A stretch of 62,389 nt of DNA. Source: CAZKNF01 sp964554105. Lineage in GTDB: Bacteria > Bacteroidota > Rhodothermia > Rhodothermales > VXPQ01. This document shows, in pieces, positions 8,873-18,383 of the stretch. Each line of letters begins with the position of its first letter. The first letter of the stretch is position 1. The notes under the pieces were generated by a model. That model searched no databases, was not told the origin of the DNA, and saw only the letters and a program-made list of their open reading frames with translations. The stretch spans positions 1 to 62,389 of the forward strand of contig CAZKNF010000014.1 of assembly GCA_964554105.1 (NCBI GenBank), read 5' to 3'. Both the position numbers and the translations under genes were made by a program.

Positions 8873-8922
8873 TCACCTCAGAGTTTTGATCGCAAGACAT
8901 CACGTTCAAAACTCTGAGGTGA
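8873..8922 (-). promoter_or_regulatory. 17-bp perfect hairpin sequestering the ribosome-binding site of the 8334-8864 gene
   Basis: Arms at 8873-8889 and 8906-8922 are exact reverse complements over 17 bp with a 16-nt loop. On the minus strand the downstream arm holds CTGAGGTGA, the apparent ribosome-binding site of the barrel protein starting at 8864. A stem this long would block translation unless opened. A terminator for the upstream T9SS gene is the alternative, but no T-run follows the stem. Confidence 0.55.
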
Positions 8923-8980
8923 GATTCCGTTCGGCTCCGCCGATGACGTTGTCGTTACGACTTCCAGGCGGCCGACAAGC

Positions 8981-10360
8981 TCAGCGAATCAGGCTCACCG
9001 TGCGGGACTGACGCTGCGACGGCGTCTCCATCCGAACGATATACAGTCCGCTCGGACGGTCAGACGCATCGAAGGCGACCTCATACCGGCCCGCCGCATG
9101 GACCCCTTCCGCCAGGGTGGCGACCTGGCGACCTAGCGCATCGTACACGCGAACCGCAACACGAGTCGATGCATCGAGCTGGTACGTGACGGTCGCGACC
9201 GGATTGAACGGATTCGGATAAACGGACTCCAGCACGAAATCGACCGGTACGGCATCATCTTCCGATGCCGTGGTGGTGGTTGTCCACTCCAGGGTTATCC
9301 GGCTTGTATTCAGGGTTTCCGGGCCGACGTGAAGCTGTTCGAGCACTTGGGTCAGACGTCCATTCTCGCCGTAGGTATATGATTCCGTCGCGAAGGTCAT
9401 CCACGTATCGTCTTCGAAGAACTGCATCTCGACGCTCTCGACGTTGCCGTCCTCATCGTACGTCCTTTCCAGGCGCGACTCGCCAACCCATTCGCCATCT
9501 TCCCACGTTTGCGAAATGAAAAAGCGGGGGCGGCCTTGATCATCCTCCTCAGTCGTCTGGCGTGACACGTTCACCCACTCCGCACCATCCCACTCCTCGT
9601 AGAGAAAATCGGGAAAAGCCAGAACAAAGCCGAAGCCGATGAATGCATCGACCTGCTCAGCAAGCTCGTAGAGCAACTCCATCAGTTCCGGGATTGTCAT
9701 GTCGCCGTAGGTGATGCGCTCTTCGTTTACCCATTCCCCGCCGTCCCAGGCCTGTAGGATCATGTGCACGTCGTCGCCGCTCTCTTCGAGCAGATCACGT
9801 GACTCCACGACCCAGTCTGATCCGCTCCATGCGTCGTTCTCCCAGGACATGATCACGCCTCCGCTGATCGTCATCCGCGTCCTCAGGACGTTGACCCAGT
9901 CGCCGTCCACCCACTCCTGCTCGATCACTTCCGACAGCGTTCCGCCGTCGTAGGACAGTAGCGACCGACTTTCCGGCTCCCACGAGTCGTTTACCCACGT
10001 CTCGCGCTCCTGCACGGCAGGGAGCCCATCCTCGAATGACGTCGTGGTTCGGTGATCGTTGACCCAGGCATTGTCATTCCAGATGAGATGCAGGGCCTCC
10101 GACTGTTGGTCGCCGACATAGCTGTACCTTATCTGCGTCGCATTCTCCCAGTCCGTCACCCAGTTCTCGATGGTCACCGTCTCAAGCTGATCGATACTTT
10201 GCTGATTGAAGACGAAATCCGGAATGCGCTGCCGTAAATCCTCCACGTGCGCTGCCGCTGACAGTTCCGATCCGGCCACCTGAGCGGATGTTTGGGCGAA
10301 AGCCGAAGGAGCGGCCATCCCCAACAGTGAAATCACGAGTATCGTAGCGAATGTCTTCAT
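8981..10360 (-). CDS. T9SS-sorted secreted protein with WVN/GEWV repeats
   Basis: A 459-residue extracellular protein. After the signal peptide (ATILVISLLGMAAPSAFAQ) come about seven repeats of 30-45 residues built on a strand pattern such as EWVDGDWVNVLR, AWDGGEWVNEERI and TWEDGEWVGESRL, resembling the YD-like or DUF3836-type beta repeats of Bacteroidota. The C-terminal ~80 residues are a type A T9SS sorting domain (VYPNPFNPVATV ... VYDALGRQVATLAEG ... SGLYIVRM). Its ligand is unknown. It is transcribed leftward, away from the amino-sugar locus. Confidence 0.85.
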   Translation of the reverse strand: MKTFATILVISLLGMAAPSAFAQTSAQVAGSELSAAAHVEDLRQRIPDFVFNQQSIDQLETVTIENWVTDWENATQIRYSYVGDQQSEALHLIWNDNAWVNDHRTTTSFEDGLPAVQERETWVNDSWEPESRSLLSYDGGTLSEVIEQEWVDGDWVNVLRTRMTISGGVIMSWENDAWSGSDWVVESRDLLEESGDDVHMILQAWDGGEWVNEERITYGDMTIPELMELLYELAEQVDAFIGFGFVLAFPDFLYEEWDGAEWVNVSRQTTEEDDQGRPRFFISQTWEDGEWVGESRLERTYDEDGNVESVEMQFFEDDTWMTFATESYTYGENGRLTQVLEQLHVGPETLNTSRITLEWTTTTTASEDDAVPVDFVLESVYPNPFNPVATVTYQLDASTRVAVRVYDALGRQVATLAEGVHAAGRYEVAFDASDRPSGLYIVRMETPSQRQSRTVSLIR

Positions 10361-10624
10361 TTAACTGGTACCCCGCTGAATAAGTAAATGATTGTCCCGT
10401 TCTGGAGGACCGAATGAAACTCCGGACGCCGGACTCCAAAACGCAGAACTGCAGTTCGGACTCATCGTCGTACGTTTAGGTCACTAAAACAGGATGCGGC
10501 GATTTAGAGCCGGCATGGCGATGGTTCGTTCAATCCTTATATTAACCAAGGCCATTCACATGGACAAGGCGATGTCATCGCTCGTCCAGGAACTTCCCAG
10601 AACGTCGATAGAGGTCGAAAGAAC
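10361..10624. promoter_or_regulatory. Divergent intergenic region (264 bases)
   Basis: Separates the leftward T9SS gene from the rightward DUF4412-like gene. It contains an AT-rich element, CCTTATATTAACC, near 10535-10547, a partial match to a Bacteroidota TAnnTTTG-type box, about 80 bases before the rightward start. No convincing small gene or hairpin was seen. Confidence 0.35.
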
Positions 10625-11740
10625 ATGTCACGTCATCTACATCCCCTCCCTACCATTATCATTCTCACCCTTCTGGCCGTTGGCGCGATTTCGTACGCGC
10701 CCGACGTAACGTACACTACGGTGTCGAAGGTGTCGCTCGGCGCCGGGGACGGCGGCGCGCTCAATTTCATTGCACGGCTCGGCGGCGGGTCGTCGGACGT
10801 AACCGAGACCGTCAAGCTGCAGGGAAACAAGATGCTGCAGGAAGGAGAAAACGAATCGACGCTGATCGATTTAGACGCCGGCCACATGGTCATGATGGAT
10901 CACGAGCGGGAGACGTATACCATCTTCTCGTTTGATGATATGGAACGCCAGATGGAAGAGATGGCGGAACGCATGTCTGAAGGAGCGGAAGATGCCGAAG
11001 CGCGCGACGGCTCCGAACAGCCGGTGGAGACGACGGACTCGGATACGGATCTAAGCTTCGATCTGAGCCTCGATCGAACGGGCACCACCAGCGCGATCAA
11101 CGGCAATCCGGCCGAACAGTACCACATGATCCTCACGATTGATGCTGCGACCACGGCCGGCGACGAAGGCGAGGAAGAGACGCTCGAAGGCACGATGGTG
11201 CTTGCGTCGGACCTGTGGATGAGCACCGCGCTCGAGGGCTACGACGAAATTCAAAATTTTTATGGCCGCTTCGCGGAGAAGATGGGAGGATCGATGGCGG
11301 ATGTCGCCGAAACGGAGAACATCGCCAGTGCCCTGCAGCAGGCCTTCGCGGGCGATCCTCGCATCGAGGAGGGCCTCGAACAGGCACAGGCAGAGATCGC
11401 CGAAATGCAGGGCATCGAAGTGAAGAACAAGACCTACTTCGTCCTCGTCGCTGCCGGTGAGACGTTCGATCCGGATCTCATTTTCGGTCAAGAGGAAGCC
11501 GTCGAAGAAGAGGAGGAAGAAGAGCCTAAGGGCGGCCTTTTTGCGCGCGCCAGACGGATGGCAGAGCGGGCGGCCGGCGGCGATCAATCGGATGAACGAG
11601 CGAAGGAGACCGAATCGTCGACGCAGCAGGTGCTGATGACGATGACGACGGAAATGCAAGACTACAAGGTAACCACCCTTCCGGCATCGGATTTTGAGAT
11701 CCCGTCAAGTTATGAACGGGTCGAACTCGGAAGTTATTGA
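10625..11740 (+). CDS. Secreted DUF4412-like protein
   Basis: A 371-residue exported protein (signal TIIILTLLAVGAIS, residues ~10-23). The mature protein starts with paired strands and ETVKLQGNKMLQEG, LIDLDAGHMVMMDHERETYTIFSF and later TSAINGNPAEQYHMIL, the pattern of DUF4412-like envelope proteins that resemble lipid-binding LolA-type folds (inference). It contains two acidic helical stretches: DDMERQMEEMAERMSEGAED and a Glu run near residue 290 (EEEEEEEP). It ends 58 bases before the ROK gene and may head that cluster, but its role there is unknown. Confidence 0.7.
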   Translation: MSRHLHPLPTIIILTLLAVGAISYAPDVTYTTVSKVSLGAGDGGALNFIARLGGGSSDVTETVKLQGNKMLQEGENESTLIDLDAGHMVMMDHERETYTIFSFDDMERQMEEMAERMSEGAEDAEARDGSEQPVETTDSDTDLSFDLSLDRTGTTSAINGNPAEQYHMILTIDAATTAGDEGEEETLEGTMVLASDLWMSTALEGYDEIQNFYGRFAEKMGGSMADVAETENIASALQQAFAGDPRIEEGLEQAQAEIAEMQGIEVKNKTYFVLVAAGETFDPDLIFGQEEAVEEEEEEEPKGGLFARARRMAERAAGGDQSDERAKETESSTQQVLMTMTTEMQDYKVTTLPASDFEIPSSYERVELGSY

Positions 11741-11798
11741 TGTTCCGTAACGGCGTTTTTAGCCCTCGCGAAGTGCAGAGCCTTACGAAGCGCACCTG

Positions 11799-12743
11799 AT
11801 GGCAGTAGTCGGCATCGATCTGGGCGGCACCAAGCTCAGCGGGGCGGCTTTCTCGGAGGCCGGAGATCTGCTCGTCCGCGAGGTCGAGCGGATCGACGGA
11901 CGTTCAGGGGAAGGAGTCGGCGCCCTGACCGTCGATCTGGTCCGTGACATCATCGGCCGCACGCCTGAACCGGTCTCCGGTGTGGGTATGTGCGTGCCGG
12001 GTATCTACTATCCCGACACCGGCAGCGTGTGGGCGCCCAACATCGCCGGCTGGGAAGACTACCCTCTGCTCGATGAGCTCGGGCGATCACTCGACGCCGA
12101 AATCACCGTTCGCATCGAAAGCGACCGCTCGTGCTACATACTCGGGGAGATCTGGAAAGGCGCCGCCCGGGGGTGTTCGGATGCCATCTTCCTGGCGGTC
12201 GGAACGGGCATCGGCGCCGGAATCGTCTCGGGTGGACGGATCGTCAACGGGCACAGGGGGATCGCCGGCGCGATCGGCTGGATGGCACTCGATCGACCCT
12301 ATCGTCAAGGCTACGACACGTGGGGCTGCTTCGAGTACAACGCGTCGGGCGACGGGCTCGCACGGATCGCACGCGACCTCATGCCGGACAACTACGACGG
12401 ACGCCTCGGCGCACCCGACGTGATCACCGCCCGCGACATCTTCGAGGCCCTTGAAGACGGCGACGACCTGGCTCGCCAGGTTATCGACAATGCCGTCGAG
12501 CTATGGGGGATGGCCGTCGCAAATCTGGTCAGCATCTTCAACCCGGAAAAGATTATCTTCGGCGGCGGCGTGTTCGGACCGGCGCTCGAATTGCTGGAGC
12601 GCATCCGCGGAGAAGCCGAGCGTTGGGCGCAGCCGATCAGCATGAAGCAGGTCTCCCTCGTGCCCGCGGAGCTGGGTCCGGATGCCGGACTCTACGGTGC
12701 CGCGCGTCTGGCTTCCGGTGCGTCGAAGAATTCCATGTCATAA
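11799..12743 (+). CDS. ROK-family sugar kinase-like protein
   Basis: A 314-residue ROK protein with the phosphate-binding opening VVGIDLGGTKLSGAAF and the second ATP motif AVGTGIGAGIVSGGRIVNG. ROK kinases phosphorylate glucose, N-acetylglucosamine, N-acetylmannosamine and similar sugars in the cytoplasm. The usual zinc site CxCGxxGCxE is degenerate: only WGCFEYNASG remains, so three of the four cysteines are missing. The catalytic Asp expected in the sugar site could be in APNIAGWED. It is followed 10 nt later by an MFS transporter and then a SIS protein, a compact uptake-and-phosphorylation set for an amino sugar. Confidence 0.85.
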   Translation: MAVVGIDLGGTKLSGAAFSEAGDLLVREVERIDGRSGEGVGALTVDLVRDIIGRTPEPVSGVGMCVPGIYYPDTGSVWAPNIAGWEDYPLLDELGRSLDAEITVRIESDRSCYILGEIWKGAARGCSDAIFLAVGTGIGAGIVSGGRIVNGHRGIAGAIGWMALDRPYRQGYDTWGCFEYNASGDGLARIARDLMPDNYDGRLGAPDVITARDIFEALEDGDDLARQVIDNAVELWGMAVANLVSIFNPEKIIFGGGVFGPALELLERIRGEAERWAQPISMKQVSLVPAELGPDAGLYGAARLASGASKNSMS

Positions 12744-12753
12744 GTAGGAGCAC

Positions 12754-13938
12754 GTGACGGACTTCAATCGAAAACAAGTATTCGCATCGGCGTGCCTCGG
12801 CATGTTCGTCTTCGGCATCGTGATGACGGTGCTCGGCACGATCCTGCCCCTGTTGATCGAACGATTCGCCGTCGACAAGGCCGTGGCAGGCTCGTCGTTT
12901 ACGCTGCTCAGCATCGGCATCCTCTCGGGATCGCTCATTTTTGGCCCGATTGTCGACAGATACGGCTTTAAATGGTTGCTCGTCGCCTGCACGGCGCTCG
13001 TGCTGGTCGGTCTCGAAGCCCTGGCGTTCGCGCCGAGCTTCGACCTGCTTCTGGCCGCCGTTTTCGTGGTCGGATTCGGGGGCGGCGTCATCAACGGCGG
13101 GACGAATGCGCTCGTCTCGGATATCAGCGCGGGAGAGCGCAGCGCGGGATTGAGCCTGCTCGGCGTTTTCTTCGGAATCGGCGCCTTCGGCGTGCCGTTC
13201 GTGCTCGGCTTCTTGATGGAGACCTATTCTTTTACGGTTCTCACCGGCGCGGTCGGCGTTCCGGTGCTGATCGCCGTTCTCTATTTCGCGACCGTCCGCT
13301 TCCCGACGCCGAAACAGCCGCAGGGCTTTCCGATTGCCAAAGGCGCGGCACTCACGCGAGACCCGGCCCTTCTGCTGCTCGGAGCCATTCTCTTTCTGCA
13401 GAGCGGCCTCGAGATCACGACGGGTGGATGGACGTCGACGTTTTTCCAGGAGGAACTCGGCGTAGACTCCCGTGCGGCCGCATTCGCCCTGTCGCTCTTC
13501 TGGGTCGGCGTGACGCTTTCGCGTCTCGTGCTCGGAGGAGTTCTTAAGCGGTACGATCCCGCAAACGTGCTGCGCATCTGCATAGGGATTGCAATCGCCG
13601 GATCGACTCTGATGATCGTTTCACAGGCAGCCTGGCTGGCCTACACGGGTATTTTTATGACGGGTGCCGGGTTGGCCGCCGGCTTCCCGGTCGCCCTCGG
13701 ATTCGCAGGTGACCTGTACCCGAAGATATCCGGCACGGCCTTCAGCATTCTTTTCGTTCTGGCGCTCACAGGCGGATCGATTCTGCCGTACGTAGCCGGC
13801 GTGCTGGGCGCTGAGTTCGGCCTCAGAATAGCCTTTCTCATTACGCCTCTCAGTCTCTTATGCATGCTCGCCCTGCTCAGCCTCGCCTTGAGGCGGATCC
13901 GCGGGCGTGAACGTCCCTCCTTATCGACATCTCCGTAA
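12754..13938 (+). CDS. MFS transporter, probably sugar uptake
   Basis: A 394-residue polytopic inner-membrane protein with about 12 hydrophobic segments. The start is the GTG at 12754, 7 nt after a TAGGAG ribosome-binding site and 10 nt after the ROK gene. The MFS loop motif between helices 2 and 3 reads GPIVDRYGFKWLL. Another typical MFS feature is GGGVINGGTNALVSDI in helix 4. Its position between a sugar kinase and a SIS-domain protein suggests uptake of the same sugar. Substrate assignment is by context only. Confidence 0.85.
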   Translation: MTDFNRKQVFASACLGMFVFGIVMTVLGTILPLLIERFAVDKAVAGSSFTLLSIGILSGSLIFGPIVDRYGFKWLLVACTALVLVGLEALAFAPSFDLLLAAVFVVGFGGGVINGGTNALVSDISAGERSAGLSLLGVFFGIGAFGVPFVLGFLMETYSFTVLTGAVGVPVLIAVLYFATVRFPTPKQPQGFPIAKGAALTRDPALLLLGAILFLQSGLEITTGGWTSTFFQEELGVDSRAAAFALSLFWVGVTLSRLVLGGVLKRYDPANVLRICIGIAIAGSTLMIVSQAAWLAYTGIFMTGAGLAAGFPVALGFAGDLYPKISGTAFSILFVLALTGGSILPYVAGVLGAEFGLRIAFLITPLSLLCMLALLSLALRRIRGRERPSLSTSP

Positions 13939-13963
13939 TCCTCCATCATCGAAAAAATTGAAT

Positions 13964-14728
13964 ATGTCACTTGCCGTTACCTGGCTGAGTAACGCCAGAA
14001 ACATCATGGACCGCATCGAGACCTCGCAGATGGAGCCCGTCCGACGCGCCGCTGAATTGATGGCTGATTCCATCGAGGCTGAACGCTGGGTGCATACCTT
14101 CGGATGCGGCCATGCGACACTCCCCGTCGAAGAGATGTACCCGCGGATCGGCGGCTTCGTCGGATTTCACCCGATGATCGAGCTTCCGCTTACATTTTTT
14201 ACCCACATTACGGGCGAAATGGGCATCCATCAGTTCCTCTTTCTCGAGCGTACCGAAGGCTACGGCAGGGAGATCATGAAGAGCTACGATTTCGATGCAC
14301 GCGATACGATGTGGATTTTCTCGCATTCCGGCATCAATCCGATCAATATCGACATCGCGCTGCGTGCAAAAGAGCTGGGGATGAATGTCGTCGTCGCAGG
14401 CTCGGCCGATGCGTTCGCGGACAAGGAGTCACGCCACTCTTCCGGAAAGAAGGTCTTCGAACTGGCCGATGTCCTCATTGACACGTGCGTACCGGCCGTT
14501 GACGCGACAGTGGACCTGAAGAACCATCGAGACAAAGTGGGTCCGACGTCGACCCTTGCATTCGTCACGGTCGTGTGGATGACCATCACATCCGTCGCCG
14601 AGATTCTGGCAGACCGGGGCGTCCAGCTGCACATTCATCCATCGCACAACGTTCCGGGCGACACGACGGCCCACGAGCGACTCGACGTGGCGCTGAAAGC
14701 CTATAAACAGCGCAGCGCTGCCCTGTAG
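13964..14728 (+). CDS. SIS-domain phosphosugar protein (UPF0309-like)
   Basis: A 254-residue protein with a single SIS fold: N-terminal helices, then VHTFGCGHATLPVEEMY, the central IFSHSGINPINIDIAL and VIDTCVPAVDA-like strand, and a C-terminal HIHPSHNVPGD. SIS proteins isomerise or bind phosphosugars. It is shorter than MurQ etherases (about 300 residues) and resembles UPF0309 'sugar isomerase domain' proteins, often found beside ROK kinases. I start at ATG 13964 because the frame upstream overlaps the transporter gene. Role inferred: processing of the sugar phosphate made by the adjacent kinase. Confidence 0.82.
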   Translation: MSLAVTWLSNARNIMDRIETSQMEPVRRAAELMADSIEAERWVHTFGCGHATLPVEEMYPRIGGFVGFHPMIELPLTFFTHITGEMGIHQFLFLERTEGYGREIMKSYDFDARDTMWIFSHSGINPINIDIALRAKELGMNVVVAGSADAFADKESRHSSGKKVFELADVLIDTCVPAVDATVDLKNHRDKVGPTSTLAFVTVVWMTITSVAEILADRGVQLHIHPSHNVPGDTTAHERLDVALKAYKQRSAAL

Positions 14729-14854
14729 GGCATGGATTCAGCCGGGGGACCTCCGTCCCAGATGTTACGAGACGGTAATGCGCTTCCGCACCAGCGGATC
14801 GACTTCATACCTCCTCCCTCGTAGTTTGAAGCCACATCCCCCTCATGTACGTTG

Positions 14855-17305
14855 ATGCTGCTGCCCATGCGCGTGTTGATACCGGCGTTTTTAAGTTTCT
14901 TCTGCCTCACGGCAAGTGCGCAGGAAATCCGGTTCGACACGCTGTCCAGCCGCCCGGTGGGCCCGGGAGTCGTCCACACGTACATCGAGGCCCCGGCACT
15001 TCCGTGGACCATCAACGTGCTCGAGGTGGATCTTACCGATCCGTTCCTCGAGATGGAAACGGCGAATGCAAATGACCTGCTGGTCGGCGGCGGCGAACGA
15101 ACGTCGTCGATGGCCGAACGCCTCGATTCATCCGGACACCGTGTCGTCGCAGGGGTGAACGGTGACTTTTATTCCGGCGGCGCGCGCCCGATCAGCATCC
15201 AGATCGCGGACGGCGAAATTTTGCAGGCCGCTGCAGCCGATCGGCCGGCGCTCGGTTTTGATGAGCGGGACCGACCGATGATGGAATTCGTCGAGCTGTC
15301 GTCGATCCTCAGCGAAGACGCAACCGAACTCCCCATCGACGGCATCAATGCAGAACGGGGAACGGATCAACTCATCCTGTACAACAAATATTTCGGCCCG
15401 TCGACAGATACAAATGAATTCGGCAGTGAGGCAAGCGTTCGCCCGGTGGGACGATGGCTCGCAAACGACACGCTGCGCCTCGTCGTAGAAGAAACGGCGT
15501 CCGGGAGCGGCGGCATGAGCATTTCTGATGGAATGGCCGTGCTGTCCGGGCACGGTGCAGCGTCTGCCTTTCTCGACACCTATGTCGGCGTCGGTGATAC
15601 GCTCGAGGCTTTTCTGGGTGTTCAGCCGGGTCTATCCGATCTAAAGGAGATGATAGGCGGTGGCCCGTATCTCGTCGAGGACGGAGAAAGCAGCGTGGGA
15701 CCGCGCGGCGACGCTTCAGACCGGCACCCCCGAACTGCGGCCGGATTCTCTGCCGACAGTACGCGACTTTTCTTGATTACCGTGGATGGGCGGCAGTCGA
15801 CGAGCCTGGGCATGACGCTGCCGGAACTCGCCTATTTCATGACGCGCATCGACGTGCACACAGGCATGAACCTGGACGGCGGCGGTTCGACGACCATGGT
15901 CGTTCGCGATCTAATCGCAAACGATCCGTCCGGCGGCTTCGAGCGAAGTATTGCCAACGCGCTCTTCGTGGTATCCAGCGCTCCGGAAGGCGCACTCGAG
16001 CACGTGCTCTTGACCCCAAGCCAGCCGAAGCTGTTCACCGGCCAATCGACCGCTTTTTCCGTCCTCGGCACCGACGCGCACTTCAATCCGGTCGATCTGG
16101 ATGAGATGGAGCTCGAGTTCAGTGCCGACCCAGAAATCGGCGTCATCGACGATACGGGCGTCTTTACGGCGGGCGCCAGTCAAGATACCGGCTACGTCTA
16201 CGTCCAATACAATGACCTTGCCGACTCGGCGCGCGTGATCGTAAAAACAGTCGCGCACTTCGACCTCTCTCCGACCGAGGTGCTCGCCGACACGTCGCGG
16301 GAAGTCCCGTTCTCGGTGCGGTCATTCGATCAGGACAGCCTCGAGCAGCAGGTTTCGCCTGCGTTTTACTCATGGAGCACGTCGAATCCGGATGTCGGCG
16401 TAGTCGATTCGCTCGGGCGCTTTCGCGGACTGTCGCCCGGCGTCACGGAGGTAGCTGCGGAATATCAGGACCTGAGACAAACCGCGGAGGTGACGGTCGA
16501 GGTGCACAGCGGCACGGCGCTGCTTTCGGGTTTTGAGGATATCGATTCGTGGACGCTGGTCGGCAGCAACGTCGATTCAGCGGATACTGAGCTGTCGCTC
16601 GCCGCAGACGTAAACAGCCAGGGCGAGGCCGCACTGCGGCTAGATTACGAATTCACCTTCGACTCCTCGGTTCTGCATGAGGTCTTTCTCGAAACCGACC
16701 TGCCGATCGCCGGCGTACCCGATTCTCTATTCTTGGACGTTCTATCGGACGGCCGGGACCATCGCGTGTTTTACGAGGTCGAAGACCGATTTGGAACCAC
16801 ATTCGACCTGTACGCGGCTTCGTACGCGAACAGTGCCGATTCCTTCGCTACGCAGCCCGGTGCGTTCGTGCGGCCCAACTCGCCGACGATGTTTTTTCCC
16901 ATCCGAATGAAACGCATCATTCTACGCCTCGCGAGCGACCAGGAGATCGGCGAAACCTATTCCGGTACGTTGTATCTCGATAACCTCCGCATCACGTATC
17001 CCGCGAAGGCGACGAGTCGGGATGACGGGGCGGTGCTGCCGGTGCGTGCCGCTCTGCACACCAATTATCCGAATCCCTTCTCGGACGGCACCACGATCAC
17101 GTTCGAACTGCCCGCGACGGATCATATCCGGCTGAGCGTTTTCGATCTTCTCGGCCGAGAGATACTGATGCTGGAGGACGGCCTCCGGCAGGCGGGACGA
17201 CACACCAGCGAACTCGACGGAGCAAATCTTCCGTCGGGCGTATACTTCTATCGATTGAAGACATCGCGCGGCGTGTTGACCGGCAAGATGCTTCGCCTCA
17301 GGTAG
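14855..17305 (+). CDS. NAGPA-type phosphodiester glycosidase with Big2 domains and T9SS tail
   Basis: An 816-residue secreted enzyme. Signal peptide about residues 1-22 (SFFCLTASAQ). The catalytic domain (about 25-370) matches the NAGPA/DUF2233 family: VAGVNGDFYSGGARPIS, RLFLITVDGRQ and DVHTGMNLDGGGSTTM. Family members cleave the bond between a sugar (often GlcNAc) and phosphate. Two Ig-like Big2 domains follow (LLTPSQPKLFTGQST..., LSPTEVLADTSREVPF...), then a jelly-roll-like region and a type A T9SS sorting domain (TNYPNPFSDGTT ... FDLLGREILML). It opens the secreted part of the locus, 126 bases after the SIS gene. Likely cell-surface or extracellular. The substrate, perhaps a teichoic-acid-like or amino-sugar phosphodiester, is inference. 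Confidence 0.85.
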   Translation: MLLPMRVLIPAFLSFFCLTASAQEIRFDTLSSRPVGPGVVHTYIEAPALPWTINVLEVDLTDPFLEMETANANDLLVGGGERTSSMAERLDSSGHRVVAGVNGDFYSGGARPISIQIADGEILQAAAADRPALGFDERDRPMMEFVELSSILSEDATELPIDGINAERGTDQLILYNKYFGPSTDTNEFGSEASVRPVGRWLANDTLRLVVEETASGSGGMSISDGMAVLSGHGAASAFLDTYVGVGDTLEAFLGVQPGLSDLKEMIGGGPYLVEDGESSVGPRGDASDRHPRTAAGFSADSTRLFLITVDGRQSTSLGMTLPELAYFMTRIDVHTGMNLDGGGSTTMVVRDLIANDPSGGFERSIANALFVVSSAPEGALEHVLLTPSQPKLFTGQSTAFSVLGTDAHFNPVDLDEMELEFSADPEIGVIDDTGVFTAGASQDTGYVYVQYNDLADSARVIVKTVAHFDLSPTEVLADTSREVPFSVRSFDQDSLEQQVSPAFYSWSTSNPDVGVVDSLGRFRGLSPGVTEVAAEYQDLRQTAEVTVEVHSGTALLSGFEDIDSWTLVGSNVDSADTELSLAADVNSQGEAALRLDYEFTFDSSVLHEVFLETDLPIAGVPDSLFLDVLSDGRDHRVFYEVEDRFGTTFDLYAASYANSADSFATQPGAFVRPNSPTMFFPIRMKRIILRLASDQEIGETYSGTLYLDNLRITYPAKATSRDDGAVLPVRAALHTNYPNPFSDGTTITFELPATDHIRLSVFDLLGREILMLEDGLRQAGRHTSELDGANLPSGVYFYRLKTSRGVLTGKMLRLR

Positions 17306-17389
17306 CGGCCGCCGGCCTGAGATGTCGAATGTTCATGATTTTTGCGGCCTTGCTCGTAACAGAAGTCTATTCGTTGATTCAACGACCTC

Positions 17390-18382
17390 ATGAAGCAGAT
17401 TTTTCGAATGGCGCCCGGCATCCGTCGGGCCGCACGTACGATACAGGTGCTCTCGACGTTAGCCGCAGCGGCCATGCTCCTGCCGCTCCTCGCGAGTGAC
17501 GTTCATGCGCAGGTCCGTGCAACAGGTGATCCCGTCCAGCTTGCCGAAAGCGGGTACATGAACCCGACGTGGTCTCCTGACGGCACCCGTCTTGCGCTGT
17601 CAGGGCCTCGATATGAAGGCTTATACGTCCTCGATATTTCTTCAGGTGATATAGAAGAAATTACAGAAGAATCCGGAGCCGGATTCGGCTATTCGTGGTC
17701 TCCCGACGGCACGTCCCTCCTCACCCGCGTCTCGCGCTACGAAGGTCCCCACCGCTTCAACGCCATCAAGGTGTTCGACCTGGACGACTCCGAAGAGCAC
17801 CAGCTCACCGAATACCGAACCTCCATGCCGGCCACCCCGTCGTGGGATGCCGCAGGAGAACGTGTGTATCTCTATGCGAACAAGGAGCTTGAGGTGTTCG
17901 ATATAGCGGCGGATCCGGGGAAGACCGCGTCTGATCGACAAGAAGTGGCGGTTGGACCCGGCGGTCTGGTGGAAGCCGATCTTTCCTCGCGCACCGTACA
18001 AAAAATCGAGGCCTTCGCCGACCGTGACATCCTAAATCTGGTGCGCTCTCCGGACGGCACGCGCGTCGCATTCGAGGTGATGGGCGGCAGTCTATTCACC
18101 ATGGACGCCGACGGCACGAACATCGTCGATCTGGGTCCGGGCAACCGGCCGGCATGGTCTCCTGACGGCGAGTGGCTGGCCTTCATGCAGACCGAGGACG
18201 ACGGCCACGTAATCACCGCCTCCGACCTTATCGCGGTGCGCCCGGACGGCTCGAACCGCAGCCGCATCACACAGACCACGAACGCTCTCGAAATGAATCC
18301 TTCGTGGTCCCCCGACGGCTCCCGAATTGCCTACGACGAGCTGTCCGACGGCGCCGTATATGCTCTTCCAGTAACGTATTAA
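17390..18382 (+). CDS. TolB-like PD40 beta-propeller protein, secreted
   Basis: A 330-residue exported protein (signal STLAAAAMLLPLLASDVHAQ) with at least four PD40 propeller repeats: MNPTWSPDGTRLALSG, FGYSWSPDGTSLLTR, NRPAWSPDGEWLAF and MNPSWSPDGSRIAYDE. Such propellers bind proteins or glycans; no enzymatic motif is visible and no T9SS tail is present, so it is probably periplasmic. Its stop lies one base before the amidase start, so the two are surely cotranscribed and may act together. Confidence 0.85.
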   Translation: MKQIFRMAPGIRRAARTIQVLSTLAAAAMLLPLLASDVHAQVRATGDPVQLAESGYMNPTWSPDGTRLALSGPRYEGLYVLDISSGDIEEITEESGAGFGYSWSPDGTSLLTRVSRYEGPHRFNAIKVFDLDDSEEHQLTEYRTSMPATPSWDAAGERVYLYANKELEVFDIAADPGKTASDRQEVAVGPGGLVEADLSSRTVQKIEAFADRDILNLVRSPDGTRVAFEVMGGSLFTMDADGTNIVDLGPGNRPAWSPDGEWLAFMQTEDDGHVITASDLIAVRPDGSNRSRITQTTNALEMNPSWSPDGSRIAYDELSDGAVYALPVTY

Positions 18383-18383
18383 G

